From: Phymatolithon calcareum
Lineage: Eukaryota; Rhodophyta; Florideophyceae; Hapalidiales
NCBI GenBank assembly: GCA_977006965.1
Contig: OZ345377.1
Span: 1,798,001-1,862,000, forward strand
Direction: 5' to 3'
DNA: 64,000 nucleotides
Positions 32,748 through 43,281 of this stretch are shown here, piece by piece. The notes below the pieces were generated by a model that saw only the letters and a list, made by a program, of their open reading frames with translations, was not told the DNA's origin and ran no database searches. Position 1 is the stretch's first letter. Every line of letters begins with the position of its first letter. The translations under genes and the position numbers were made by a program.

Positions 32748-33133
32748 TAAGCCTCAGTAGATGAGCTCAAGTGCTCATCCGATCCCACTTCATTCCAAGG
32801 AATAGGCACAGGAAGCACGTTCCAATCAGTACGGATGCAAAAAAATTATTTTCTATCTGCCTAACGATGAGGTTAGAAGTATTTCGATGGCCTAACTTTC
32901 TCCTTTCTGAGCAATGCGATGCAACAGTAAGAGCTCTTTGTGTGTCTAGATCGGATGCGATCCTAAAGTGCGACGTTAAGGGTGGATTACCACACCGTCA
33001 AGCACCAAGATATTGAATCGGCCATTACAAACGCCTCCGACTTCAGCAAGTGGAATCAAATGAAGCCTTCTAGACGTGCTAGCCTCTTAGGGGAGTAAAG
33101 CAATCATCATCATCATCATCACACCGCGAACCA
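32748..33133 (+). mobile_element. LINE 3' end with repeat tail, mirror of 17415-17800
   Basis: Mirror copy ending in (atc)n at about 33105-33120. Boundaries are approximate. Confidence 0.5.
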
Positions 33134-33502
33134 TGTGCCATCACATGTTTTCAAACATTGCGGGGACAGGCGGCGGGTCCATAACGCGGGACCAGCCCAA
33201 CAGTCGAGTTGTTAAACATTGAGTATATGCACTCAACATATGCACAGATGTAAAAAGTAAGATGAATGCTTCCATGATGCGATCTTCGAACTACACAAGG
33301 AAAACTTAGTTTGCCCGTAACAGTTTGAAAAGGAAATGAAAGATAGTCAAAAGAATTCAAGTTTGAAATCGAGGTCGGACGTCGGGCGTAGCACTGTCCA
33401 AACATGAACAATTATTTATTCTAAGAGGCATAGTCGAGAAGACTATGTTATCACAGAACTTTTATGAAGACTATGCACCGCAGCGCCCCGTTTCAGTTGT
33501 TT

Positions 33503-36500
33503 TTACTCATCAATGCTCGGGACCATGTTATCTGACACACCAACATCACGTCGGGACCCTCCAATACCTTCGTGCACCCGGTCCTGTCGCGCCTCATCAA
33601 GCAACACCGACTCTGTATTGCTCACATTGCGCCTCGGTACAGTAATATTGTGGAAACTATCCAGGTTCGCCGCAGAGCGAGTGGACAAACCTGGCAACGC
33701 GTGAGGATCGATAGGAGCCTTTGGGTCACCCACTGCGAGCAGAGCTTCTGCAAGCTGACTTCCCGGTGCGGCTGTACCAGGATCCACAGTAGATTTTTCG
33801 ACAAAGAAAGGAGATATCTGCTTCGGCGGGGGTTTGGTTAGCACCTCGCCGGTACGTCCTCTGGCTGCTTCCAGCAATCGCAAGTTGCGATTCCATTTCC
33901 ACACCGAAAACGGAACTCCTATTGCAATAAAACAAACAAAGATAACTCCACCAATCCAGCCCTTGTGAAGGTCCGGCACCATGCGTTTGACAGCGAGGAA
34001 ACCCAGCAGCACCATCAGTTTCATTACAACGTTCATAGCCGAGCCCGCCGTCTCTTTCAGCGACCGGCCCACCGCATCGCTTATTAGAGCTGATTTGTGC
34101 CACGCAGAGTCTTTGCCGTTCTCTTCGCCCATGGAACCAAGCTCGATCAGCTTCAACGCATTTGCCCAGATTTCTCCCGAGTCTGAGAACACGGTACCAA
34201 GCACAAAGGTGGTTCCCGTGGTGGAGATTAGAAAAGCAACGAGAGCTTTTTGACCAAACCCAAACCCAACGATAAACGGAGTTACGAAAACCAAAGCAAC
34301 CGGAAGAATCGCTTCCAACACAGAAGACCTCCTGGCCGCGCCTAGGCACGTCATAAGCCTTGCCTTGGCGAAAGATCCATTCCTCTGCATCTCTTCAACC
34401 GTATCAATGTGGTTTCTGGTTCCAACCACCAAAGCATTCGCAGCTTTTCTCGAAGAGGCAAGGAGAAGCCCGGAGAATAAAAATGGTATCATGGTTCCAA
34501 GGACCAACGAAGTTGCCACATAAATGTCAGACATTGGTATCTGCACAACGTTGCCAATTAATATCTTAGAAACGGTCTCCGGGGTTCCAACCAGTTTGAC
34601 TGCGGAAGGTACAAGTCCAGACATAACCATCAAAGGAACGAGAAGTGCGAAAGATGTCATCATGCCTGATGCATTGGCGAGGATTTTTCCCGTAGCTGCA
34701 TTCGTTCGACCGGCAGCCTCTAGCACTCCAGTAACAGCCTGCGCATCTTTGGGCAAATCTGCCAATCTTGCCATTTGACCAGAGCTGCTCGCAATGGGAC
34801 CAAAAGAGTCAGCCGCGATCACAATCCCTAGCCCAGCTAGAAGACCGACTGATGACAACGCCGTCCCATACGGACCATAAAGACTGAAGGTGCCCATGAT
34901 CGCAAGGCTGACAAGAAGCATCGGAATGATCGCTGATAACATGCCAGTCCCCAGACCTTGAATAATCATTGCACTGGCGCCGAATTCAGCGCTCTCCGCT
35001 ACTCTCTTCGCCGGCTTCGAGCTTGCTGAAGTGAAGAACTCAGTGGAATACTCTAACAGAAGAGCCAATCCAATGCCAATTATGATGCACAGGAAAAGTC
35101 GCCAATCCGATGAGCTGGCATTGTCGAATGAGAAGCCCAAAATTGAAACTGGTTTGTACCGACCCACCCCGAGTGATCCCTGCGGAACGGGAAATGGATC
35201 CGTGATGGATGAAACATTCTGGAAACGAGGCTGACACACATCCACTTTCGTACCTTTCGCCAGATTGAAAACTTTCAAGTTGTCGATAGAGCCCATTCCG
35301 GCCCCTTTTTGAAATGTGGAGCCTCTGCCCAATAATCCGAAGCAAATACCGGCAGCACAACATACCAGGAAGAACGCGCCGAGGAGCACATTGAGGCGAA
35401 TTCCCCAAAGCAAAGTGTGTATGTGTCCGGCCTTGTCCAATTCCTCATCGGCCTGCGCTGAAGGAGAATGAATGCGAATCGTGCATATGACGGAAGAAAT
35501 AACTCCAGCACAGGCTAACAGGTACGGTATGGCAATGAAGACAGAATTTGATTGCCAAATTTGCAGAAAGGGGTACTTTTCGTACATATTTTCCAAGCGG
35601 CAGGTGTAGATCGCATAAGACAATGTTTCTGGGTAGCCGAAAGAACCGCATTTGAAATCGACTTTCAAATGATTGAACACGCACATGGCAAACGGATTCC
35701 TGTAAAAATATGGCAACATTGACCCCAGGATTGCAGTCACCGCAACTGTGCTGACGTAAGTTTCAAGCAAGTCCACACCAGTCCCAACCACATCACCAAG
35801 CCGGTCGCCCCCCGATTCCATAAAACGCATTGGTAAATTAGCGTCTCCTTCATCTGGGACTTCGTCTCGCATCAGATTGAGCAATCGCGCTCCCATACTG
35901 GTCGCCGATGTATAAATTGATCCAATAACTCTGCAGATGAAGGCGACACATGATGAGCCCGCAGCAAATCCCGCCAGGACACGCACATCCTCGAGCATAA
36001 GATACACAACGGACAGGCCCAATAAACCAAGACTGGTAATCATGAGTCCTATGATAGATCCAGAGCGGAAGGCGAGATGGGCACCGCTGCGAATTCCGTC
36101 CCTAGCTGCCGCGGTTGTGCGCAGGTTGGCCCGAGTGGCAACGTGCACACAATTGGAACCTGTAATCTTGGTAATCATTCCGCCAAACATAAACCCACCG
36201 GCAAACGTCCACGATAACCCGAACCCGATCAACAAGAAAACAATTCCGGCCGGCAGTAAGTACGCCTTCATCTGGCAGTTCAATAAGGCATTTGAACATT
36301 CCAAAATGTGTGTGGAAATCTCAACAAGGCGGACAGTGCCGACTGGCTTCCTTAGCAGCATAATCGTATAAGTTGCTGCGACACACAAGCAAAGCGTTGC
36401 AACAGTTAGTCCGGTCCAGACGTAAACCGTGGGTATGCGAAGTGCCGAGGCGCCAGATTGACCAGGTACCGTTGACATCGAACTGTGGTCCAACATCTCG

Positions 36501-36832
36501 CAAAACTTGTTCACCTTGCAGAGCGCAATGAGCACGAGCCATGCTAACAGCACAACGAAGAGCGCGGCAAGGAAGCACGCCAAAATCAGAGCTGATACAG
36601 AAGTTTGAGCGCTATCTCGGAGCATCCCTGGATCAACGTCGCCGAATTCCGACTTGCCATGCTTTCCCCATTCCACATCCCCGTCGTAAGGGAAGTCTGC
36701 AGCAGTGACCGGTTTGTATCCTGTATATTCCGCGCCTTGACCATCCACGCCAAGTTTGTTTCTGCCGTCACTGTTTCTGTTATTTGCAGCGACATCTGAA
36801 TGTAGAAGCGCTTCCTCCTCTGGGTCTTGCAT
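33503..36832 (-). CDS. Membrane pyrophosphatase-like protein, probably catalytically inactive (copy B)
   Basis: 1109 residues from the ATG at 36832, the mirror of copy A. I found two residue differences from copy A: Met for Ile in the AIIP.LLVSL segment and Met for Lys in the MKL.VLLGF segment. The same catalytic residues are missing: SMGAR where the family has DVGAD, SSSGQ where it has DNAGG, GRTN where it has GNTT, and GRSLKE where it has GDPLKD. The gene faces copy A across the palindrome, so the two converge with about 16.5 kb between their stops. Read-through of either could in principle give complementary RNA. Beyond the arm's outer end, copy B has its own diverged 5' flank (37149-37285), so the two promoters may differ. 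Confidence 0.85.
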   Translation of the reverse strand: MQDPEEEALLHSDVAANNRNSDGRNKLGVDGQGAEYTGYKPVTAADFPYDGDVEWGKHGKSEFGDVDPGMLRDSAQTSVSALILACFLAALFVVLLAWLVLIALCKVNKFCEMLDHSSMSTVPGQSGASALRIPTVYVWTGLTVATLCLCVAATYTIMLLRKPVGTVRLVEISTHILECSNALLNCQMKAYLLPAGIVFLLIGFGLSWTFAGGFMFGGMITKITGSNCVHVATRANLRTTAAARDGIRSGAHLAFRSGSIIGLMITSLGLLGLSVVYLMLEDVRVLAGFAAGSSCVAFICRVIGSIYTSATSMGARLLNLMRDEVPDEGDANLPMRFMESGGDRLGDVVGTGVDLLETYVSTVAVTAILGSMLPYFYRNPFAMCVFNHLKVDFKCGSFGYPETLSYAIYTCRLENMYEKYPFLQIWQSNSVFIAIPYLLACAGVISSVICTIRIHSPSAQADEELDKAGHIHTLLWGIRLNVLLGAFFLVCCAAGICFGLLGRGSTFQKGAGMGSIDNLKVFNLAKGTKVDVCQPRFQNVSSITDPFPVPQGSLGVGRYKPVSILGFSFDNASSSDWRLFLCIIIGIGLALLLEYSTEFFTSASSKPAKRVAESAEFGASAMIIQGLGTGMLSAIIPMLLVSLAIMGTFSLYGPYGTALSSVGLLAGLGIVIAADSFGPIASSSGQMARLADLPKDAQAVTGVLEAAGRTNAATGKILANASGMMTSFALLVPLMVMSGLVPSAVKLVGTPETVSKILIGNVVQIPMSDIYVATSLVLGTMIPFLFSGLLLASSRKAANALVVGTRNHIDTVEEMQRNGSFAKARLMTCLGAARRSSVLEAILPVALVFVTPFIVGFGFGQKALVAFLISTTGTTFVLGTVFSDSGEIWANALKLIELGSMGEENGKDSAWHKSALISDAVGRSLKETAGSAMNVVMKLMVLLGFLAVKRMVPDLHKGWIGGVIFVCFIAIGVPFSVWKWNRNLRLLEAARGRTGEVLTKPPPKQISPFFVEKSTVDPGTAAPGSQLAEALLAVGDPKAPIDPHALPGLSTRSAANLDSFHNITVPRRNVSNTESVLLDEARQDRVHEGIGGSRRDVGVSDNMVPSIDE

Positions 36833-37462
36833 ACCTGCTTTGCCAATCAATTCAAGACGTCTTGCAATCGTTTGCTTGCCAAGAAACTCACGATAAAATG
36901 GCGCTGTGGTGAAGCGCAACTTGAGGGCTTCCGAGGTCTGGTTTATAGTATGTCTTTAAGGGACGAAAGCCAGAGACGTCACGGCGACCCGCCGATAGCT
37001 GATTCGAGGCGAGCGATTTTCAAGTCGATTGTTGCTGGCTTTGTAGGTAACAATTGATCTGCTGGAGACACATCTGTGGCAGCAACGATAAAAACTGAAC
37101 GTTACCCCAGAACGGCTTCGAAATTATCAGCAGAAAACCGTGTGCTGACAAAAGTTGTGCACATTCTGCAATGGCACCTAAAGATTTTCAACGTACAGTT
37201 TCGGATTCCGGTTCAGTTCCAGCAAACAGCCACAAATCAGGCTCCTCCCGTCGTCGCGGCACTCGAGCGGGAAAAGCGGGTCTGTGCTTGAAACGATAAA
37301 AACACGTTTGAGATTTGGAGATCAATCTTTCTCATTTTTCGACATATCGATCGCTCCGTTCCATTACACCGAACGGTTCTTCCTGTTGCCACCCCAACGG
37401 CTCCGTTATGCGCACTTTTCGTGTGACGATGTTGTAACATGCTAGTACACTACATGGGCAAT

Positions 37463-37650
37463 TCATTCATTAATTCATTCCTTTTTCCTTTTCCTCGAGT
37501 GGGGCTAGCAGTGATTCGAGAGCCTGAGTTTCTTCTCTTCTATCCTACCGTTAGCGATTTTGACAGCGGCTTTCACGTCTATTCCAGGCTCGCAGATTAT
37601 AAGAATGTGTCCAAGCCAGTTCCATCGCAGGTTTAGGTTGGCAAGACTAC
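37463..37650 (-). mobile_element. Short LINE 3' end related to 20808-21070
   Basis: Starts with 'attcattcattaattcattc' and continues with 'gggctagcagtgattcgag' and 'ccaagccagttccatcg', parallel to 20808-21020. The coding remnant is broken. Confidence 0.75.
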
Positions 37651-38795
37651 CAGCAGCAACGCGTTCCGTTAGTAAAGACTGTAGATTGCTGCTAACTGTG
37701 CGATAGATTCTGTCGTGCGATCATCAGAACTCTACATCCTTAGAAATGGAACGCGTAGATGAAGCCCTCTTCGTGATCATCGGACGATCACAAAGAGAAC
37801 TTCAAACTCCTCGCGGAAAAAGCATTGGCGCCAATAAAATATATATGTCTGGTGCAACCGCATTAAAGACCATCACCAATCTTTCTTCCCCTCGTCGCCT
37901 CTGACGGGGAACTTGCGCGTGGACCAATTGTGCATATCTGCGGGATAGGACTCATCGATAACGCCGAAGAAGCACAAATCAAAGGAGATGTGGTCGCGTT
38001 GGTCCAGACGATAACGTTTGGCTTTCCGTACTTTTCTGGATACTGCGGTGTAAGCAGTTTCGCGGCATTTCGAAATAGATCAGAACCTTAATGCCAGCTC
38101 GCATCGTTCACAACTACGATTAGATGAATGCAAAGCCGCCCTCGTCCAACATTATCTTCCATCTCTTCTTTCTGATTACTGTCTTGAAAATCGCAACTGC
38201 GTTCGCACATTCCAACACGTTCAAAATCACCCATGTTCACGATAAAACAACACAGTTCCAAAAGCGCCTTTCTGAATTTGATCAAGAAGCGAATATTGGC
38301 AAGGTAAAGCAATCGACCACGGGTAGATCAAATAGCGCCATAGTTCGCCAAGCGGATCTGAGGAACACGGCAGGACCGTCGCCCGAACCAAAAACTCATT
38401 AATAAGCGGAAGTGTTGACTATGAATCCACTGCACAATCGAGATGGTCATGCGTTCTTGGTATCCGCGTATCACAGACATGCGGCGAGTAAACCAACTAG
38501 TTCCTTGACACGATATGCAAGTCGCAGGATGCTAGGTGGGCTTGAAACCATTTCCCATAGCAATGCCCTGATCTGGACCCTCAAGCACCAGCAGACGTGA
38601 TCGAGTAAGATTGGAGGAGCGGTCAAGGGCAGTCGCGGGACGGGACTTGTCTCTCCCAATAACTGATGCTTTAGTTCAGTTTTAATCAGCACGGAGCGAA
38701 ATTTTCAAAACGTTCGTTTGATTTTAATAATTTAGAACGTGTCCTAAATCATTGATCAGATTGCTGCGGGTCCGGTTTGCAACCCCCATTGGTTG
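37651..38795. other. Intergenic stretch with one possible small ORF
   Basis: Apart from the ORF at 38124-38402 nothing is supported. No repeat match to the rest of the window was noticed. Confidence 0.45.
38124..38402 (+). CDS. Possible small secreted protein, 92 residues
   Basis: Opens with ATG. Residues ~10-28 (IIFHLFFLITVLKIATAFA) form a hydrophobic stretch ending in small residues, compatible with a signal peptide. The rest is polar with no cysteine and no recognised domain. This could be chance; a nearby minus-strand ORF covers the same bases. Confidence 0.25.
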   Translation: MNAKPPSSNIIFHLFFLITVLKIATAFAHSNTFKITHVHDKTTQFQKRLSEFDQEANIGKVKQSTTGRSNSAIVRQADLRNTAGPSPEPKTH

Positions 38796-38833
38796 TCTGC
38801 TTTCAAAGACTATCGATAGTCCTTGAAAGCAGA
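38796..38833. repeat. 38-bp hairpin 47 bp before the F-box/LRR-like gene
   Basis: The 19-nt arms pair with one mismatch and no spacer; the centre is 'gactatcgatagtc'. It ends 46 bp before the ATG at 38880 and probably lies in the 5' UTR or core promoter. Confidence 0.8.
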
Positions 38834-38879
38834 TCGGCGCCATCTTACTTCGTGTTTCCGATCACTACGCTGCGGCATT

Positions 38880-40361
38880 ATGGAGCAAAAGTCGTCGCCC
38901 GACTTAGACTTCGACCGGCTCCCTGAGGCAGAGCTTCGACATATTATCCGCCAGCTCAGCGCCCGTCCCCGAGGTGAAGAGTGGCAGTCTGAGGTTTACC
39001 TACGTGATGCCCTGAAGTTGCTACAAGTCGGCGGGCCGCTTGCCGTTTGTGCTCGACGCGAGTTTCTTCACTTAGAAACGTGGTGCCCAGATGGAAATGT
39101 CCTGAAGGGTGCACTGGTTGCCGAGGGATATCGCCCTTCGGGAAAGGATCTCTTCGAACAACTACTTAGTGAGCTTGCACCTACCCTCCAAGGTTTGTCC
39201 ATCGGCTGCTTTATCAACCAGCTCAATATTTCAAAGATTTTGCCACAGTGCGTTTCTATTCGATACTTGCAGATCACCGACGAATCCGACAAGTGCAACT
39301 TTCCAGATGTTCTTCACGCATGCCGCGGAAACTTGCTCGAACTTTCCATCACTGGCACGTCGTTGACTAGGGACCGTATCAACGCTATTGCCCAATACTG
39401 CCCAGGTGTCACGAAACTTACGCTTCACTACGAACGTATCGATGGGTCTCTTCGCGAAATGTGGAAGGCAGTAGGGCCTACTCTGACCCACTTGTCAATC
39501 TTCAATGATGCGATTATTTGGGGTAACGTTGTGGACCGGATTGATGAATTTGCAGCACAGTGCGTGAAGGTACACTGGTTTCAGTTCTATGGGCGGAACG
39601 AGGGTCCTACTCCAGATCTTGTGCGTATCTGTGAAATCTTTGGTGCACAGTTGAAGCTCCTCAAGATCTGCACTCGATCATCTAGTATCTTGCCGTCCTC
39701 TCCGCATATTTTTAAGATTCTGGACTCTTGCCCTGACCTTCTTGTCGATGTTTGTGTAACAAAGAGAGATGTGGAAAGGCTCTCAAATTTTGGCGATCGT
39801 GTCCGTGCTCTTGAGCTTGATGGAGAACCTGATTGTGATGCCGAGGAAATTGGAAAAGCTGTGCCCAATATCGAAGAGCTGATCTTGTTTGTTATTGAGA
39901 CAGAAAAATCTGGGTCTTTTGTATCGAAGTGGCTCTCTTCTCCCAAGCCCTTTCTAAAAGTACTGCACGTTAAAGGAACGGGCTGGGACTTGGAGGAAGC
40001 CAGCAACCCATTGGACATAATTGCACCACTTATTACCACTATTGAAATGCTGCATGTTGAGGCGTTCAGAGCTGTCGAACCGAGAGCGTTTCGAAAGTTC
40101 GTTGAGACAAACAAAAGTTTGAAGAAGGTACGTGTCTGGTCGAATGAGCGCGGAGAAGATCAGGCAGCTGAGGAAATTGCCGCAGCTGGCTTTGTTGAAT
40201 GTTTTGCTCAATGCCCTTTACTGGAAGAGCTGTTCCTTGAGCTTCAAAACGAGTTGCCGCTGAAGTCGGCGCTGATCGCTGAGGCATGTGTGCCACTTCG
40301 TGGTAGATCGGCGGACATTTTCATTTGTGGGACTCAATATGTTAAGTACAATTCTAATTGA
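38880..40361 (+). CDS. F-box/LRR-like protein, intact family member
   Basis: 493 residues from the ATG at 38880. The frame is open from a TTG at 38823, but the pseudogene at 1438 begins at the same MEQ. Residues ~14-55 (LPEAELRHIIRQLS.., then LLQVGGPLAVCARREF) look like an F-box-type helical segment. Residues ~95-400 carry irregular leucine-rich repeats (LQGLSIGCF, IRYLQIT, LLELSITGTSL, VTKLTLHY, LTHLSIFND, IEELILFV, LEELFLEL). If the family assignment holds, it would be a substrate adaptor of an SCF ubiquitin ligase, but the F-box is weak and I cannot name the substrate. The gene is single-exon. Relatives at 1438-2880 and in both arms of palindrome 1 are all broken, so this is the only working copy here. 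Confidence 0.65.
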   Translation: MEQKSSPDLDFDRLPEAELRHIIRQLSARPRGEEWQSEVYLRDALKLLQVGGPLAVCARREFLHLETWCPDGNVLKGALVAEGYRPSGKDLFEQLLSELAPTLQGLSIGCFINQLNISKILPQCVSIRYLQITDESDKCNFPDVLHACRGNLLELSITGTSLTRDRINAIAQYCPGVTKLTLHYERIDGSLREMWKAVGPTLTHLSIFNDAIIWGNVVDRIDEFAAQCVKVHWFQFYGRNEGPTPDLVRICEIFGAQLKLLKICTRSSSILPSSPHIFKILDSCPDLLVDVCVTKRDVERLSNFGDRVRALELDGEPDCDAEEIGKAVPNIEELILFVIETEKSGSFVSKWLSSPKPFLKVLHVKGTGWDLEEASNPLDIIAPLITTIEMLHVEAFRAVEPRAFRKFVETNKSLKKVRVWSNERGEDQAAEEIAAAGFVECFAQCPLLEELFLELQNELPLKSALIAEACVPLRGRSADIFICGTQYVKYNSN

Positions 40362-40869
40362 CGGGACTTCAATAGCGCTCAAGTAAAATCTTATGGACGT
40401 CATGCGTAGTCCTCTGGACTAAACTAGCTAGAGCTACACAGCTGGATATTTTAATTTTAGTAATGGAGGGGATCGCAAGCGACACGCAGTATCACAGCTT
40501 CAGTGATGTCTATGCAAAGCCACTTGTGTGCACTCTGTTCCAGAGTGGGCTGACCTCTTTTTTTCCGAGTTAAAGGAGGAGGGGAAAATAATCCAAATGG
40601 TGGCTCAGAGCAAGGACCCACGAAAATCGATGAGTGGGCTGTTTTTCCTCCTCACGCAACGTTTCGCCATCGTATCGCACCAATTTTGAAAACACCCCAA
40701 ATTCCCTGGTAAAGTAGTTGGCTACCGCGAAAACCGAGGGACTGCGATTTCTCTCTAGATACAAACCTTCCGCAGGTATGCTATCATGTGCGACCGGGTA
40801 CTTCTTGATGCAGTACAGCCAATACTTTACGCAGATGCATCAGCAGACTGTCAATTCATGTTTACGTCT
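40362..40869. other. 3' flank of the F-box/LRR-like gene, no gene seen
   Basis: No supported ORF or repeat. Confidence 0.4.
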
Positions 40870-41560
40870 ATATGCATTGGAGAGAAGCATATGCATTGAG
40901 CGGGAGGCACCGGCGAATTAGTACTGACCGCGAGCGTCACAGACAGAAAGGGATGTCTTGACTCTTACGCCTCAAAGATCAGGACATCGTGGACCCTGGA
41001 TCGGAAGTCGATGGAACGATGTTTGGAAAGGTTCAGGTTAAACAAATGGGAGCGATATCACAACTGATATAGCTCATACGATCGCGAGCGAAAATTTTGT
41101 CGCCGTAGTAGAAACTGGGCAGAAATTAGAGTTTGGGCAGATTACCCGCAACCACTGGTTGTGGATCGCACTGAACCGCATGCGCTAGACATTTTTTGGA
41201 GTTCACTGCAGAAGAAAAATCATCAGCAATTGCAAAGAACCACAGCAGTGTAGGAATGGGCCGTGTCGGATCAATGTCGCTCGTATTGCGCATACTCACA
41301 TCCACTCTTACATACTGAAATCTCACTCCGGTTTATCAATTTTCCGTCTCTCTCACTAGAACGAACAAGTACCGAAAGCCGTTTCCGTGCAGTCGTAAAA
41401 GTGTATCTGATGGCTTTAAATCTTTTGCTTTCAGAAAACGTATCTCTCACATCTCACGGCTCTAAGCACACAACCTGTACCACCATGAGAGCTCCAGCTC
41501 TGTCAACGCTAACAACTCAACCATCCTCAACTACCGTCACGCAGTGATCAAGCCCTCAGT
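40870..41560. repeat. Repeat block paralogous to 20270-21470, without its LINE insertions
   Basis: Serves as the empty-site reference for the insertions 20369-20524 and 20808-21070. The order of shared landmarks is listed under 20270-21470. Not recognised as a known element. Confidence 0.75.
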
Positions 41561-43281
41561 TTGCCGCATACACAGAACACGAACTTGTCGAGATCAAGTT
41601 CCGTCGTCGCTTTCATCTCCTTGAACTTTCACATGAATATCTACCGAAAAAGTGACCCCATTAAGCTTTCTCTAGATAGCGATGCGCCTCTTCACTTGCC
41701 GTGACACTTTATTCGCGCGCGAGGCGGACGCCGACTCCGATGGTGACGCCGAATAAGCTGCGGTTTCCTGATTTTCGGTGGTGTATGCTCGTCTGGTGCG
41801 AAGCACAATACACAGTTCAATCAGGATCATGAGTTCGCTCCGTGAAGAAACGCGGATGGAAGCCATTGCAGGCCGCCGAAAGTTCATCAAATGCTCGCCC
41901 CATCCCGCGCGACTTCCACATCGTCGAGATAGGGGGAATCCTGACAAATCCTCCGATCGTGCCCTACAACTTTCAGAAACGGGTACACCCCCATCGACCT
42001 CTTTCCACTCACCAGCTTATGATGTTGAACGAATACAATATTCACCCTGGAGTCTACCCAGTCACTCTGGGAATGAATCATTCAAAGCCTTCTGCGACAG
42101 GGTCAATAGAATCTGACAAGAGCGGTTTCAATATGTGCACTCAGTGCTATTGCCCATGCTGCTGCGGAATTTGCCGCCTAATTGCATTTGCGCGAGCAAA
42201 TAGAATCGGTTCCATTTCGTCAGTTTCGAGGAGGTAAACTAGAGCACGCAATTATTTCGAGTCTTCACAAGGGACCCACCCCATATCTGCACTGCTGAGC
42301 AGATGAATTTCAAACCCATGGCGTATAAGAAAAAGAGACCAGACACCTTGGACTATACGGAAATCTTCCATACTTGAAGACGCATGCCGCAACTGCGCTC
42401 GCGTGCCATAGTAACCCACCATATATCCACAGTTGGTACGATAGATCCCAAGATGGTAAAGGATATCCAGCGACTGGCTAAAAGTGCGCGGTGAGAGAGC
42501 AGCGGATGGTTGAAGAAGCAGAGCGCGCGGTAGCCTTATGACGGTTGCATGAAATGAAAAAAGCGCTTGGAAAGACTGCGGACCAGTAGAAAGGCATCAG
42601 AAGTCGGAGAAGGCGACACCCGCAATGACTCAGATAGTTTCATCGACATTCGAAGGTGCAGTTTGTAACATCGCTCTTATGCCCGCCACTTTGTTTTCCA
42701 TTTGAGCCTTCTATGTGTCTCATAGCGACCAGTTAGTCCTCTTCTGCACCCGTGTAGTTTTAACTGTTCGATGAGAGCTTAGACGGTCTCGGTATAGGCC
42801 CACGGCGAAATCATCTCTGCGGGAATATATTTCGCCTTCAGTCTTGCAAGATGTCGATGAACACAACTGCCGCACTGCCTTCAGCATCAGGTGCCACATG
42901 ATACATTTAGGCCATTTATTAGACAAGCATGATGGATCTACCTTTCGTAGTTTAAGGACACGGCATTCTCGTTCGTCGCGGACGTTAATCTTCACTTGTA
43001 ATTTTTTCAAGCCTAAGCTGACAAGCGGTTATAGGTCGTCCGACCATTAACTCGATAGTTGGCGAGTCGCGACAGCGTGGGTATCCTTACTGCCATGTTC
43101 CATCCCATAAAAATCATGCGCTTGCTCGGATCAAAGACGAAGTTGCCAATCTAGGGCTGCCAAGTAGCACACCTGTGAATACACGTGTTCAATTCTTACG
43201 TATGAGAATCTTTTTGTTTTGCTCCTCGTCCATCAACGTTGTCCACTGCAATTCTGGGTCTTATCGCCCCGAATTTTCCCG
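41561..43281. other. Intergenic stretch, no supported gene
   Basis: The longest ATG frames (41842-42237 and overlapping ones) show no family signature. The 5' UTR of the uS15 gene lies at the right end. Confidence 0.45.

Larger units (their letters stand above)
27947..37148 (-). repeat. Right arm of giant palindrome 1
   Basis: Reverse complement of 13400-22601 with paired coordinates summing to 50548. The high identity ends at 37148 although weaker homology continues to about 37285, and at 27947 although homology continues inward to about 26535 around the later LINE insertion. Confidence 0.95.

Noticed and set aside
13400-37148. Palindrome 1 dismissed as an assembly duplicate
   Set aside because: Arms differ by scattered substitutions, outer flanks differ while staying homologous, and the spacer has its own later LINE insertion. 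Not excluded, but less likely; long reads would decide.
41842-42237. 131-residue ORF
   Set aside because: Several overlapping frames of similar size exist here, none with a recognisable domain; not enough to call a gene.
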